Source of the DNA: Hippopus hippopus
Taxonomy: Eukaryota; Mollusca; Bivalvia; Cardiida; Cardiidae
NCBI GenBank assembly: GCA_946811185.2
Contig: OX328096.1
Span: 20,835,881-20,899,880 of the forward strand
DNA length: 64,000 nt
Direction: 5' to 3'
Every line of letters begins with the position of its first letter. Position 1 is the stretch's first letter. Made by a program: the position numbers and the translations under genes. The notes below the pieces were generated by a model that worked only from the letters and a program-made list of their open reading frames with translations, had not been told where the DNA came from and made no database searches. Shown one piece after another: positions 11,200-22,794 of the stretch.

Positions 11200-11996
11200 T
11201 TATTCTTTATCAGTCACATTAATCGACAACACAACTATAAAAATCTTATATCATTAATAAAGTATCATTTTATATTTAAAAAAAGGCGATAAATAGTTTA
11301 ATCATGCAATGTCCGGCAGTTGACGTGAATGCCCAACAGTTCTCCGTAGCCAGGGATCGTATATACGATCCCACTCGTCACAACTCGGCCGATGATGGCT
11401 CCCATCACCCGAGGTATGCCGAATGATACGATCCCTGCCGTAGCTTACCGATGCAGTCTGATTGTTGTACGTAAAATACCGATATTGACCGACATTGGCC
11501 GATGTTTCACGATCCCATTACAGTTGGGCAACCTTAAGTTTGTACCTAAAAAGCATGGTTTTAAAGTATCTTTGGTGGTTAACGTTTAATTCCCAACATT
11601 ACAATCAATTATTTCGATATATAGATATTCATTCCGAATCAAATGTAGTAGCGCGCAAACGTGGGATGAACAAGCCATGGGACGAACTGGTTTTGGAAGG
11701 AAGAAGTTCAGGACCAAACGATCAGTAGACAAATTTAGTATCACTGCGCCAATAGAAGGCTATGAGTGAAGCTATTTTCAATAAAAAATTAGTATTTCCT
11801 TTATCGATGGCCTCATCCAGTGTATTTTAACACGCCATTTCCAATTACATATATGAGTGCTACCGAAAAACTCATTTGTTTGAGAAAAATTGCGTTTATT
11901 TGGGTTTATTTCCTTCGGCTTTGGACAAAACACAATACATGGTCTTCAAAATTCACTCTTGAACTCATAGTGGTATTGTCTTCGACAAATACCACA

Positions 11997-12099
11997 AAAA
12001 ACTGGACGAATATATTCTTCGTGGTCAGTGAACGGAAAGGTCTTTGCAAAAGTCTATGAAACAAGCAGCCCAGTTAGACGCGCATATGGACGATATTGA
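11997..12099 (+). pseudogene. LINE ORF1, 3' portion after the insertion
   Basis: The frame reads KTGRIYSSWSVNGKVFAKVY, then ETSSPVRRAYGRY and TGA at 12097-12099. The tail ...SW..NGKVFAKV.. is typical of the C-terminus of LINE ORF1 proteins, and it joins in frame to the SLQSK end at 3434. ORF1 is therefore about 340 residues long when the insertion is left out. Confidence 0.75.
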
Positions 12100-12385
12100 G
12101 TCTCGTTTGACCATCACTCGATAGGTTGTGTCTATTTATTTTGACCGTTCTCCTGATTTCTGATGCGAACTAACAGTGGCGATCACTGCGGAATGGGATC
12201 ATATGTTGCTTATTCGGTGTCTGATCTGGCTACGTGCTTTTTGTTGTAGTATCTGTTGTTCTCAGCCTGGTCAGTGTGTGCTGATGGTAAATAAAAAGCT
12301 TAAACAGCAAATGTATTGACAGGTGAAATATAGTTAACATTCCCAGATCTTCAACGTATAATACCGTGGGAAAATAGTAACTTAG
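12100..12385. other. LINE intergenic sequence, boundary unclear
   Basis: LINE sequence should continue after the ORF1 stop, but nothing coding is seen. The point where extra, non-LINE sequence begins could not be fixed without a second LINE copy. Confidence 0.4.
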
Positions 12386-12387
12386 TC

Positions 12388-12594
12388 CTTATCCTGCTAA
12401 ATAAGTGAAGTGAAACTATTAAGCCGATAGTAAAAACCCAATTTTTACTATTTTAAAGGAACTTTTTAATAGGAAAATATGTCCTTATCGGAAAGTGTAG
12501 ATGAAGGATCAGACTGCAAGTTCTGTGCGGTCTGATCTTGACCTGCATTGTCGGCAGGGGGCCAGTGAGTCGCTATTGGCAGCCTAAGGGTTGA
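12388..12594. repeat. M2 MITE
   Basis: The left end tccttatcctgctaaataag and right end ggcagcctaagggtt are the family's inverted termini. The core at 12490-12550 is aaggatcagactgcaag ... gtctgatcttgacct. Confidence 0.75.
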
Positions 12595-14985
12595 GCTAGA
12601 CATTAAGAAAACTATGTAGTATAATTGATCAATCAAGTGTAGCAAAGGTAGGTCACATGACCAAAACGTAGTCAATTTTTACAGTATCGAGATGTGTGTG
12701 CCAGTATGTTTATAGTAATGAACAAGACAAATTTATGATGCATAGCATCATAGAAGCCGCAATCTTTTGGTGGACAATTTCAGAAATATTGACTCTCTTG
12801 AGAAATTGTGATTACATTTTTTGTATCTGTTTTTACCCCCACCCCCCACCAGCGGAAAATCATGACAAATGGTACTAAAATGCAAGGAAAAAAGAAACAG
12901 AAAATAAAATGTACATGTATTCTAATTCTTAAAAGAAATTTAGAGAGGAATCTTGAATAATCTTGTTGATATATTATTATAAAGTGATGTTTATTTTTTT
13001 TTGGGGGGGGGGGATGAAACGTAAAAGCATCGGAATTTTTAAATTTCTACTCGAAATTTGAAAATGGAGAAATTGCGCATTCAAATACAGCATTTTCCAT
13101 TTATTTAATGATTTTAGAAAGGAAACTTCTATAGCGGCATCAAAGGCAATACTACAGAATTATTTAAGTTAACAATTATTCAAAGTGATAATAAGATCGT
13201 TATACACATATGATGTTTACATGTATTTACAATTCTTATCAGTGATCTCTTCTTTGTGTTTCTTTTTTTTTTACAATAAAAAAGAAAAAAAGGAAAAAAA
13301 AAAAAAAAAAAAAGAAAATATTCAACAACTTTTTTCCAAAAGATGATCTTCTTGCTTGTCAAAAAGTATCTTAGCATGCTTGTAACACAGTCAATCTTTA
13401 CATTTCTACTCTAGAAACAAAAACTTTTGCATGGCATCTCCAAAATTATTCTGATCATAGCCTGCACAGTTGGCACAAACCACATTTCTTTTATTCCTGA
13501 AATGACAGACACACACACACACACAAACATTTTTTAAGTCTTTAAAGATCTGGATCTATTCAACCACAACATAATAACTATTACTATGTATATTTCGTTT
13601 AATAAACAGTAGTTTGAACCATTTTCTGCATAGGCCTTGTACAAACCTAGTGTAAAACTTCTAATGTAAATTTCAAGAGCTATTCTAAACCTTTGACCAG
13701 CAGCGACGTAAAAAGTTGTATAATTACAGTGATAGGTTCTGTAATAAATTTAATCCTTCGACTACACAGCGAAATAAATACACTGAGTAAGGAAAACAAA
13801 CAAGATTTTCTTTTATGTTTACGAAATATCTTACAGAATATTAAAAAAAATATTATACGGGCTATGTGCTGTCTGATCTTCATCTATTTCCGTCATTTTC
13901 GAGCAGCTTCAACCCTTATCTAGAGCATCAGGCACCACCATGATAATTACTGTAGTCAATGTACATCACGATCCATACGTCATGTTTCAAACAGGCCTGG
14001 TTTCAAGGGTTCTGTTGATCAGGACCATACCGTACAGCCCGTACAGTCTGATCGTAACAGCTTCGACACACAATACAGTAAATGCTAAATTTTGCAGGTC
14101 TCAAAAGATAGATGTTTCGTGTAACAAAAATCCATAGGGCTAATGTGTAGACGAAGGGAAGAAAAAGGGTTATCTTTTCGCAAGTATTCTATAAATAGCT
14201 GATGTAGACGCCTCTTGTGTAGGGAGGTAACCATTCTATACCTTGATCAAAGGTTAACCGCCGTTTTATCCTTTACAAATTAAGATTGGACGAAAAACTT
14301 GTACATAAAATTGCTTCTGATTATCATATTCTAAGATGCTCTCTATATCATAATCATCATTATTTTGTTTCGTAAAAAAGTAGACAAATGCGAAAACCAT
14401 TGAGAGGTGTGAAAGCTTGTGATAAACCGAAAGCATAACGACTTCGTTTGGGAAAATGGAAAGAATCCTATATGTTTGAAAACTTCGGGGGACTAGCCAA
14501 TTAAAGGATGTTTATCTTTCTGTATTTTTTATTGTTATTTGGGAATGAACTATATATTGCAAGAAAACCAGGTTTGAATTTCATGTAGGTCTGTTGGAAA
14601 ACTTAAGAAAGAGTCATGTGGAGTAATTCTGTCACAACAACACAACATTATTAGAAATTTTACAAAAATTATCACCTATCGAATAATTACTGATCATCTA
14701 CATGGTAAATAGTTTAGGTACATTCCTACTGGAAGCCGCTTTCGAGCGGCTTCCAATAATGAGTGATTGCTCAGAACGAGTACTTATCTTTTTTTTTTTT
14801 CATTTTGTACTAAATTGTTTATACTCGGCCTAATTATATTTTTTATTTAGGTTTTCAAGTAGCTGGCCTTGGGGAGGAATGAATATTGGCTTCTATCAAG
14901 TGTGCATGTCTTTTTTCTTTTAAATTTTCTATTGATAATTCGTGTCTGTATTTAGTCTAACTGCATTCATTCTCAAGACCTATAA
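12595..14985. other. Unassigned AT-rich sequence with homopolymers
   Basis: No gene or named repeat family is recognised. It contains a T-then-G run at 12992-13014, an A-rich block at 13263-13317, a short (ac)n near 13512 and a UUCG-type hairpin at 14730-14755. It lies inside the LINE and so is probably inserted sequence. Confidence 0.4.
14730..14755. repeat. Perfect 11-bp hairpin with TTCG loop
   Basis: tggaagccgct-ttcg-agcggcttcca. It stands alone, GC-rich in AT-rich surroundings. Confidence 0.7.
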
Positions 14986-17150
14986 GTTTGCAGACGACAA
15001 TTTGAAGTTGGCTCAGATAGTTAACTTGGTTTTGACAGGGTGGAAAGCATTGTTGGGTGGGGAGAGAGTGCTAGTTGCCGGCACTTTCTTCTTTCCCTCC
15101 AACGTTTTCAAATAGGCAGAGTGCTTATAATTTGCATTTTTCCTAGTTTAGAAATGCTTGCATAATTATTGTTATTTTGTTGTGACTTAGATTATTTATA
15201 GTCTCGTCTGATTTTTTTTTTTAACCCCTTACCATAGGACAAAAATGTAGACTTGTCCAGTTTATATGCATTTGCGGCCGTCAATATGAATGTGTCTCCA
15301 AAGCCGAAGTTCCCTTAACGGGGTGTGTGTATGGTGGTAGGAGAGATAGTGCTGATTGCTGGCATTTTCTCCTTGTCTCGAAATGTTTTCATAAAGACTT
15401 CTCTCTCGGTTTGTTAAAACTATGTGTTGAGTGTAGAGGACTGAAAACTGAGGGTTATTTTGTTTTATCAATATTTGCAGTTTTTTTTTTCTTTTAACAA
15501 AGAAATGTTATGCTGTACACACATCCCTTGCCTGTTATTCTGTTGTGCCTTAGGTTGTCCAGTATTTTCGTATTTTTTCTGTTTAACCCTGTACTACATC
15601 ATAAAAATGTAGCTTAAATGTGGCTGAGATGGCGGAAATTAATTTTGACAGTATGAGAGGCACTGTTGGGCGGGGAAAGAGTGCTGGGTAACGGTATTTT
15701 CTCCTTTTCCCAACACAGTATTCAAAAATCTTTCTAGCTGTCGTTAAAGCAAGGAATAGTAATAGAAGGGCTAAATCCATATATTGCTACTTTTCTCTTA
15801 CCCAAAAAATGCTTGTACAGTATCTGTTATGTATTGTCTGTTATTATGTTGTGTCTTAGATTATTAGTAATTTCCTTTTAACCCTACGACAAAAATGCAG
15901 GATTGTTTTAAGTGAGAGCATTTGCAGATGATAATGGAATGTGGATCGTTTGTGATTCTCAGCATATTGTCCTTTTCCTACAATGTTAAACCTCATTTAC
16001 CAATTTGGCGACAAAAAGCAGACTTGTCCAAATTCGGAATACTTGCAGATGATAATTGAAATGTGGCATTATAAACGTGTAAAAAGTAGTTCCTGGCATA
16101 TTCTCCTTTTCCTGCTATGTTTTGATGGAAGGCTTATTCCTCAATGCCGATAAACGTCGGTGTAGTGTGTAGGGTTGAAAATATGTAATTTGTTCCTTTT
16201 TCATCTTATATAAGTAACATGTGTACAGTTTTACCTTGTCTCTTATTTTGTAGTGCCTTGGATTATTATTTTATTTCGTCTGTCTTCTAAAAACCCTTTA
16301 CTACAAGAAAAATGTAGACTTTTTCGTATTGAAAGCATTTCCAGATGAAAATCCAAAGGTTTCTCGGAAGGTTGAATTTGATTTTGACAGGGTGGAGGAT
16401 ATTGTTGGACTGAGAGAAAGTGCTGCTTGGCGGTATTTTCTCTTTTCCCATCAATGATTTCAGATAGGCTTTTTCCTTGATGTCGTTGAAATTTAGAGTA
16501 GTGTGGGGAGGGGTGTGAATATATAATTTGCAATCTTTTTGTTTTCTAGTTTAAGTAATAATTGTATAGTTATTCTAGTATTTTTGTTGTGCCTTATGTT
16601 ATTATGTTGTTTCGCGCTTTTCCTTCCAAACCTTTACCACACGACAAAAAATGCAGAATTATCCAAGTTCTAAGGGTTTGTAGACAACTACCTAAATGTG
16701 GTTGAGATGGCGGAATTTGAGTGTGACATTGGCAGGGGAGGCAGTGTGGGGCGGGGAGGTAATGCCGGTTACCGGTATTTTTTCCTTCTCCCACAGTGTT
16801 TTCAAAAACTCCTGCCTTACTGTTATTAAGCTCGGAATTTTGCTTGGAGAGTTGAAAATATATAATTTGCTACTTTTCTATCTCATTATCCAAAATGCTT
16901 GTACAATTATCTATTGTTTGTTACTTTGTTGTGCCTTAGATTATTAAGGCGTTTCGTCTGTTTTCTTTTCGCCCTTAACCGCACGACAAAAATGCAGACT
17001 TGTTCAAATTGAAAGCATTTATGTAGGCCTACGACAATTTAAATTTGTCTCAATTGGTTGAATTTGGTATGACAGTGTAAAGTGAATTTATGGTCAGGGA
17101 GAGGATGCTGGTTGCTGGCATTTTCTCCTTTTCCCATAATGTTTTCAAAG
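14985..17150 (+). repeat. Degenerate tandem array of an M1-related unit, about 300-350 bp
   Basis: Blocks recur in the same order: acgacaaaaatgcagacttgtcc; gcatttgcagatgacaatt; a gtggagggtggaaa-like stretch; cattttctccttttcccac; tgttttcaaa; and ttgttttgtgccttagattatt. The acaaaaatg-type starts lie near 15238, 15600, 15889, 16010, 16310, 16642 and 16983. The units share sequence with one arm of M1 but are arranged head to tail with a distinct tttgttgtgccttagatt spacer. Confidence 0.7.
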
Positions 17151-17154
17151 TGTG

Positions 17155-17690
17155 GTGTGGTGGGGGTAGAAAATTGATGGTTGATGTGTGTGTATGTATG
17201 GGTGTTTATTTATGTTAGTCTGTTGGGATTTTATTCCTGATCTAAAAATGCAAGTACATTTATCCCTTCTTGCAGTATTATCCTGTCTGTCAAGGTGATA
17301 CTTATTCCATGAATAAACTTAACTAATATTATTCAAGTGAAGTTGTATCAGACTACACTTCTATAGTTTATAAAACCTTTTCCTTATCATAATTTACGAA
17401 AGATGATAATAAGCCAACCTCAAACCACGAGTACTTGTAAAATAGTTATATGACTATTGTCATTTGCCTTGTATCTTTTTACTACATATTTGTCTTTCGA
17501 ATTGTCACATCCACTTCTTCTTCTTCTTTTTCTTCTTCTCCTTCTTCTCCTTCTTTCTTAATGGAGTACATACACTATATAGTTTTAACAGTTTGCTACA
17601 ACCTTGACTTAACCTGCATAGCTGTACTTATGTATACTGTCCTTAACGTAAGTGGGTCCTACCTTATTTCTTTCTTTTACTTTTACAAGT
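17155..17690. other. Unassigned sequence before LINE ORF2, with CTT microsatellite
   Basis: No gene is seen. Positions 17514-17561 are an imperfect (ctt)n tract. Somewhere here the LINE sequence resumes ahead of ORF2. Confidence 0.4.
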
Positions 17691-17696
17691 ACAGGC

Positions 17697-18785
17697 ATGG
17701 CTAAGAGAATTAAATTGAATTATGAGATAGGACCCAACTTCTGTTTCAAATTTCGATATCGTTTTCTTGTAATTATGTTAAGTATTCTGTTTACATATAT
17801 TTCCCTTGTGTTTTCATTTTCCATATGGCTAGCAGTGAAGAAAACTAAGATTTCAATATGTTCCGATTTCAGATGTAAATATATTATAAGCGTTAATGCG
17901 AGGTCGAACGTGATATATACCCATCGCCTTTTAACGAGTTTTTCTCGCACACTTACTCTAATTTGTATCATGTGGCTAATTACTCTTTTACTCAGTTCGG
18001 GAGATGTTCATCCTAATTCTGGTCCTTCAGACTTTGATGTCTTATCAAATCATACAAGTACTAGTTCAACTTCGTATGACTTGTACAACTTTTTAAATTT
18101 TCCTAACCATCTATCTACTGTACACTATAATGTGCAAAGTATAAGGTTTAAAATAGATGTTTTAATGACAGAGTTCTCACAGTTTGATATAATATCTTTT
18201 ACTGAAACATGGCTGAGTGATAACTGTCCTACTAGTGATTTATTATTTCCATCTTTTTACGTCCCGGAGAGGAAGGACCGTATTTCAGATAGATACGGGG
18301 GTGTAATGGTGTATGTTAAAGATTCCATTTCTTATGTCAGAAGGAATGATTTAGAAATTACTGGGGTTGAATGTATCTGGATTCAGATTAAACTGTGTAA
18401 TATAAGAAACATCTTATTCGGCGTCTTTTATAGGCCGCCAAATTCAGATTCTGCATATTATTCATTAATTGAAGATTCTATTGGACTTGCTATGGATTCC
18501 AATATATCGAAAATAATAATTTCTGGCGACTTCAATATTAATCAACTTAATTCTACTTCAAATAGAAAAATTAACTCGCTTTGTAGTCAGTTCAATTTGT
18601 TTCAGCTTATTGAAGAGCCAACACATTATACGGAAAATTCCTCTTCTCTAATTGATCTTTTATTTGTGACTAACAAAGAATCCGTGTTGACCTCTGGAGT
18701 AGGAGAGCCTTGTTTAGACAACAAGTATACAAGTATACAAGTATACGTTATCACTGTCCTATCTTTGGGGTTTTTAATTTTTTAA
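17697..18785 (+). pseudogene. LINE ORF2, N-terminus and endonuclease domain
   Basis: The start ATG at 17697 (gcatgg) is the first in a frame open from 17652. The N-terminus has two hydrophobic stretches (about residues 22-45 and 80-100) and then GDVHPNSGP at 18000-18026, close to the 2A-type motif D(V/I)ExNPGP. The apurinic-type endonuclease follows: NVQS, FTETWL (catalytic E), GVFYRPP, SGDFNIN (catalytic D and N) and SLIDLLFV. The closing histidine segment RYHCPIF is in another frame because of an 8-bp triplication at 18721-18746; the run to 18785 is therefore shifted and meaningless. The enzyme would nick target DNA for reverse transcription. Confidence 0.85.
18721..18746 (+). repeat. Triplicated 8-bp unit that shifts the LINE ORF2 frame
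   Basis: acaagtat occurs three times in tandem followed by ac. The 16 extra bases put RYHCPIF and all that follows in a different frame from the endonuclease N-terminus. Confidence 0.85.
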
Positions 18786-19056
18786 AACCAAAACGCACTT
18801 CTGTCAGGCGAGTCATCTGGAAATATGACCAGGGTGCTTACAATACGCTGAAAAGTTATTTTAATGGTATTAATTGGACAGAGGTGAATTCTAACGATAT
18901 TGACAACTACGTTGAAAATATAACCAGTGTTATTAAAGAAGGGATAAATAGCACGATTCCCCATAAAATGGTTACTATTAACTTACATGAACCACCTTGG
19001 ATTACTAATCTCATTAAACGTAAAATCAGACAGCGTAAAAGACTATATAAATCAAA
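18747..19056 (+). pseudogene. LINE ORF2, end of endonuclease and linker
   Basis: The frame shifted by the triplication reads RYHCPIFGVFNF (catalytic histidine region), then a linker with YDQGAYNTLKSYF and WITNLIKRKIRQRKRLYKSK, the usual basic stretch before the reverse transcriptase. It is cut at 19056 by copy B; the continuation KKSNRSNHWSRFKRVRNEVI starts at 27541. Confidence 0.8.
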
Positions 19057-19312
19057 GCGTTGAAAACGCTGATGTGGTATTTGTCAAGGAAGCCATTGGG
19101 TGGAATTAATAATTTGAAAAAAAGAAAGGGAGAAATTATACTCAAATTTTGGCTTGAAAGTCGACCTACTAAGCAAATGAATACCTTTTTTGTTGAAGGG
19201 AGAGTACTCATGACAAAGTTAGGATTATTTGTGTATTGGTGGTCTCCCTTTGATCATTAGGAGGAGTCAGGAGTAACGTCCCTTGACAGTAGGATGCATG
19301 ACGGATAGAGAA

Positions 19313-19622
19313 AGATTGATTGATTGAATGGTGTTTAACGCCGTTTTTTTTCAACATTATTTCAGTTATATCGCGGCGGCCAGTGCACCTATCCATGCTT
19401 TCCTGGGTTTTCTGTTACCAGTACTCCGCACAATATTCTTTCCAAGCCACTGGCTGCATTCCCACATAACCATCGTCGAAACAACGATCAGCGGTGAGAG
19501 AGGAATGAATCCTGTGACAATGACTATCGTCAATCCTCGGAAAGAAATTGGCCAAGCCGGGGATCGAACTCACGACCCCCTGTTCTCAAGTCCTGTAGGC
19601 TACCGACTGAGCTACTAGGGCT
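19313..19622 (-). repeat. tRNA-derived SINE, family S, inside copy B
   Basis: The orthologue of the SINE at 3691-4001, at the same position of the element. The head differs slightly (gagccctagtagctcagtcgg). Confidence 0.85.
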
Positions 19623-22174
19623 CGGCAAAAACCATGTGAATATATGGAATAAAATTAAGGTTGCCCAACTGTAATGGGCAATATGTCAAAATGAAGGGGA
19701 AAAAATCATAATTATTAACTTATTTGTTATTGTCTTAGTGTCTTAAATATGAAAAATCAGAAACATTGCCCAATAAAAAGTAAAGTTATACGAATTTTTG
19801 AAAATCCACCCCAATTCCAGACTCCGCAACAAAATTGACACCACCCCTAAGGAATTAAAATGTAAATATTTTTTTCAAATTTATGGTATTTTGTATCGAA
19901 TTTGGTACTAGAAGACTCAGCACATAATATTCTTTCAGAAGTAGTAATAATTTTCTTGTAAATTATAAAAATCAGAGAAAATATGACAAAACTAACACGA
20001 AGTGTAACAGGATTTTCTTTATTTTTTCCATTTTTCTGAGACAAACCCTCCAAGTTATTTTCAGAAATATCATACTTTAATGAATGGGGCATGGATAAAC
20101 CATACACAGTTTTTTTCTAAAACCTATTTGGAACAACATATGTGATTTTCAGCATCTTTCAACGCACGTAACTGAAAATATTTGATTTTGAACATACACA
20201 CCACTATTTTGACGTTTCCATAAAAATATACAAAAAAACATTACTTAAAATCAATGATCTTCAATTCCTTCTTAAGTTCAAAACACACCACTTCCTATCT
20301 CTGTGAACTACTTATTGATAAATTAATCTTAATTAGTGCTTAGAGATTTAGATTTACAATTTAAACCAATTAAATGGCAAGATTTTGTTAATTTTACTGT
20401 GGTACACAAGCATGTCGGTCAAGAAAGATGCATATTGAAATCGCTGAGAAGAAATACATAGTAAAATGGTTTTTTAGACCTTTTAACATCATAAATCTTC
20501 ATGCATAATATCTATAAACCTGCATAAAGCTTTAAACAAGACACCAATGCAAAGCTGAGTTGATTTCCTAGCACACATAGTAGTCAAAAGTAAATACGGG
20601 CAGATAACTCTCAACTGAGACAAACATTTTTGCTTATAAATGGCAGGCTGAAAGTTCCTAGTACATGTAATAATAAGGCACAGAGAAATCAATTACTGGC
20701 AAAGAGCAGAAACTAGCCTTAAGATTAACAACAAGACGAAACAAGCATTTTTTTCACACCCAGTCAAAGTCACACTAGGAGGTCAAATGTCAAGAGTCTA
20801 ATCAAAACTGTAGTTCCACCGTTTGAGAATTTTCAAAAGACTTTGCATAAATCTTCATAATGAATCCTGGGGGCTTGCTACTGTAGCTTAACCAATTACC
20901 ACACAACAAGAATTTTTGAAAACATAGTGGGAAGAGTAGAAAATGCAGGTAACCACACTTTCTACTTTTCCCACTATGTTTTCTTACCTTTCAAACTGAA
21001 ATCTAATCATTCAAGCCACATTTAATTTGTGGTCTGCAAAAGCTTTCAATTTGGACCAATATAAAATTTTGTCATGTGGTAAAGTGTTAGTGGTCAAGTC
21101 ACAAACCCATGTTTAAGAACCCTTTACCAAACAATCTGGTGTTTTAACAACCCTGAGAAAAAGGCATTTGAAAATGAGGGAAGAGGAGAAAATGCTGTTA
21201 TCAAATTTCTGGTGATCAGAATTTCCTCATTTTCCCACAATACCACCATACCAATAACAAATTTTTTCAATGAGCCAAATTTGTCACCTGCAAATGCTTT
21301 GGATTTGGAAAAGTCAAAATTTTGTCATTTGGTAAAGAGTTAAAGAATTTTAAAGCATTACGCACAAACATTCATGAACACTTTTTGCACAGCAAAGCCT
21401 CCAATGAACTACACTGGAGTATGACTGGAATACTCTGGTAACCACAGATTAAACGACTGAAAACAGTCAATATCCAATTGGAAACATTTATGAAAGCATT
21501 GTGAAAAAAGAACCATTTGCTCAGACAACCAAATGCATGTTTTTTACCATGTTTCCCACTCTAGTTACGACAATGTAAAATACAACAAAAGTGGGGTATA
21601 CAAATATGAAAAATAACCATGCTTAATTGCAGTCTAAGTATTGTTTCAAATGGATAATTTCATAATATGACAACAAATAAAAAATGTTTCGGAATATAGA
21701 TAGTACCATCTATAAATATTAATAAAACAGAAACACAAGGGAATGGCCAAACTTAAGTTGTTAGAACTTGTGGTCAAACCCCTTTGCCAAATAGTTCTGT
21801 GTTTGTACGTTATAAATATGATTTTGTACCAAAAATGGCAATAAAACATACTATTCCACAAAAAGCATTCTGCACATCTTTTTAGTCTGATCCTTGTATG
21901 ATCTTTTTAGCCTGATCCTGTTTCTAAACCATATCAACCTTTTCCAAACAAACAGGTATTTCAACAGCTCTGTAGCAGTTAACATTTCAAAAAGATTGAG
22001 GGAAAAGGATAGTTGCCACATTTTCCCCATTTTTCAAATGTTTTCAAGCCTATCCAATACTGAATGTTCTAATGCCTATTATTTCAGGAAAATCTAAAAT
22101 ACTTATGACAAAATGATTGCAACATGACAAAAACACATAAACATTGTCTGAAAAACATAAAAAAAAATCAAAAG

Positions 22175-22317
22175 TTACAGTTTATCAAAATACAGAGACA
22201 CTTTTGGAACTGTTTCTTCTAGAACTGGATTTCCAGATAAATGGACAGGTTTGAAATTGCCACGTTGAATAGCAGCTGGAATCTGTTTGGTATCCACATG
22301 TTGCTCATAACCAATAC
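22175..22317 (-). pseudogene. Terminal exon-like fragment, copy B
   Basis: Same frame as 6581-6723, still open to TAA, preceded by cattcacag. Residues include NPVLEETVPKVSLYFDKL. Conservation of the frame in both copies supports former coding function; the product is unidentified. Confidence 0.4.
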
Positions 22318-22345
22318 CTGTGAATGTGTATATATAATTGAGCCA

Positions 22346-22600
22346 TGCTCGATGAAAAGGGAGCTGCAACTACAAAAAGAATTGACCCAGGTCAGCCTGT
22401 GCGGTCCGCCCAGGCTTACATGGGCCCACAATGTTTGCCGTTTGAAGATTTTCTGTATGTCCATGGACCAGTCTACCTCATGATTCAGTTGGTTGTTAGA
22501 CAAAATGGAGTTTATAGACCCATAATCATATGATGCCTTGCTTGGTATAATAGATCATCACAGAGATGCATTAAGTCCCTTTTTCATAGAGCATGGCCCA
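22346..22600. repeat. M3 MITE in copy B
   Basis: Counterpart of 6742-7009, with ends gagccatgctc / gagcatggc. Confidence 0.75.
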
Positions 22601-22794
22601 TATATAAATATTTATCTCTCTGTGTGTTTATGCCACTTGGTGACACATTGCCAGATTAATCACTGAGTGTATGTGATATTAATGATTTTCATAATTTGAA
22701 ATAAAATGCTAGTTATTATCTACTTCGTTTAACCTGACCCTGTTCAAAATCATTTAATAGATTAATATTCTATTTTTATCCTCTGCATCGCTCA

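Larger units (their letters stand above)
4042..11537. mobile_element. Inner 7.5-kb element of copy A with inverted ends at TTAA
   Basis: TTAA plus GGTTGCCCAACTGTAATGGG at 4042-4065 is repeated inverted as CCCATTACAGTTGGGCAACC plus TTAA ending at 11537. Because TTAA is palindromic, the target duplication could be TTAA or only TA. Inside are M1, M2 and M3 MITEs and minus-strand exon remnants. No intact transposase is present, so its class is open. Confidence 0.65.
3435..11996 (-). mobile_element. 8.5-kb composite element, copy A (Helentron-like ends), inserted in LINE ORF1
   Basis: The ends were set by where sequence shared with copy B (19057-27535) gives way to LINE sequence. tgtggtatttgtc at 3451-3463 is inverted at 11984-11996. 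The right copy is terminal and the left one is preceded by 16 bp containing the hairpin agcgtt-gaa-aacgct. Asymmetric terminal inverted repeats plus a hairpin at one end are known for Helentron-type elements (orientation would then be minus). The flanks are runs of A with no clear target duplication. No Rep/helicase gene is present, so it would be non-autonomous. A TA- or TTAA-type inner element and a SINE lie inside. Confidence 0.6.

Noticed and set aside
11581..11770. Possible exon SAQTWDEQAMGRTGFG to SITAPIEGYE and TGA near the right end of the 8.5-kb element
   Set aside because: Frame is open in both copies but a competing frame is equally open, and no family pattern or splice site supports it.
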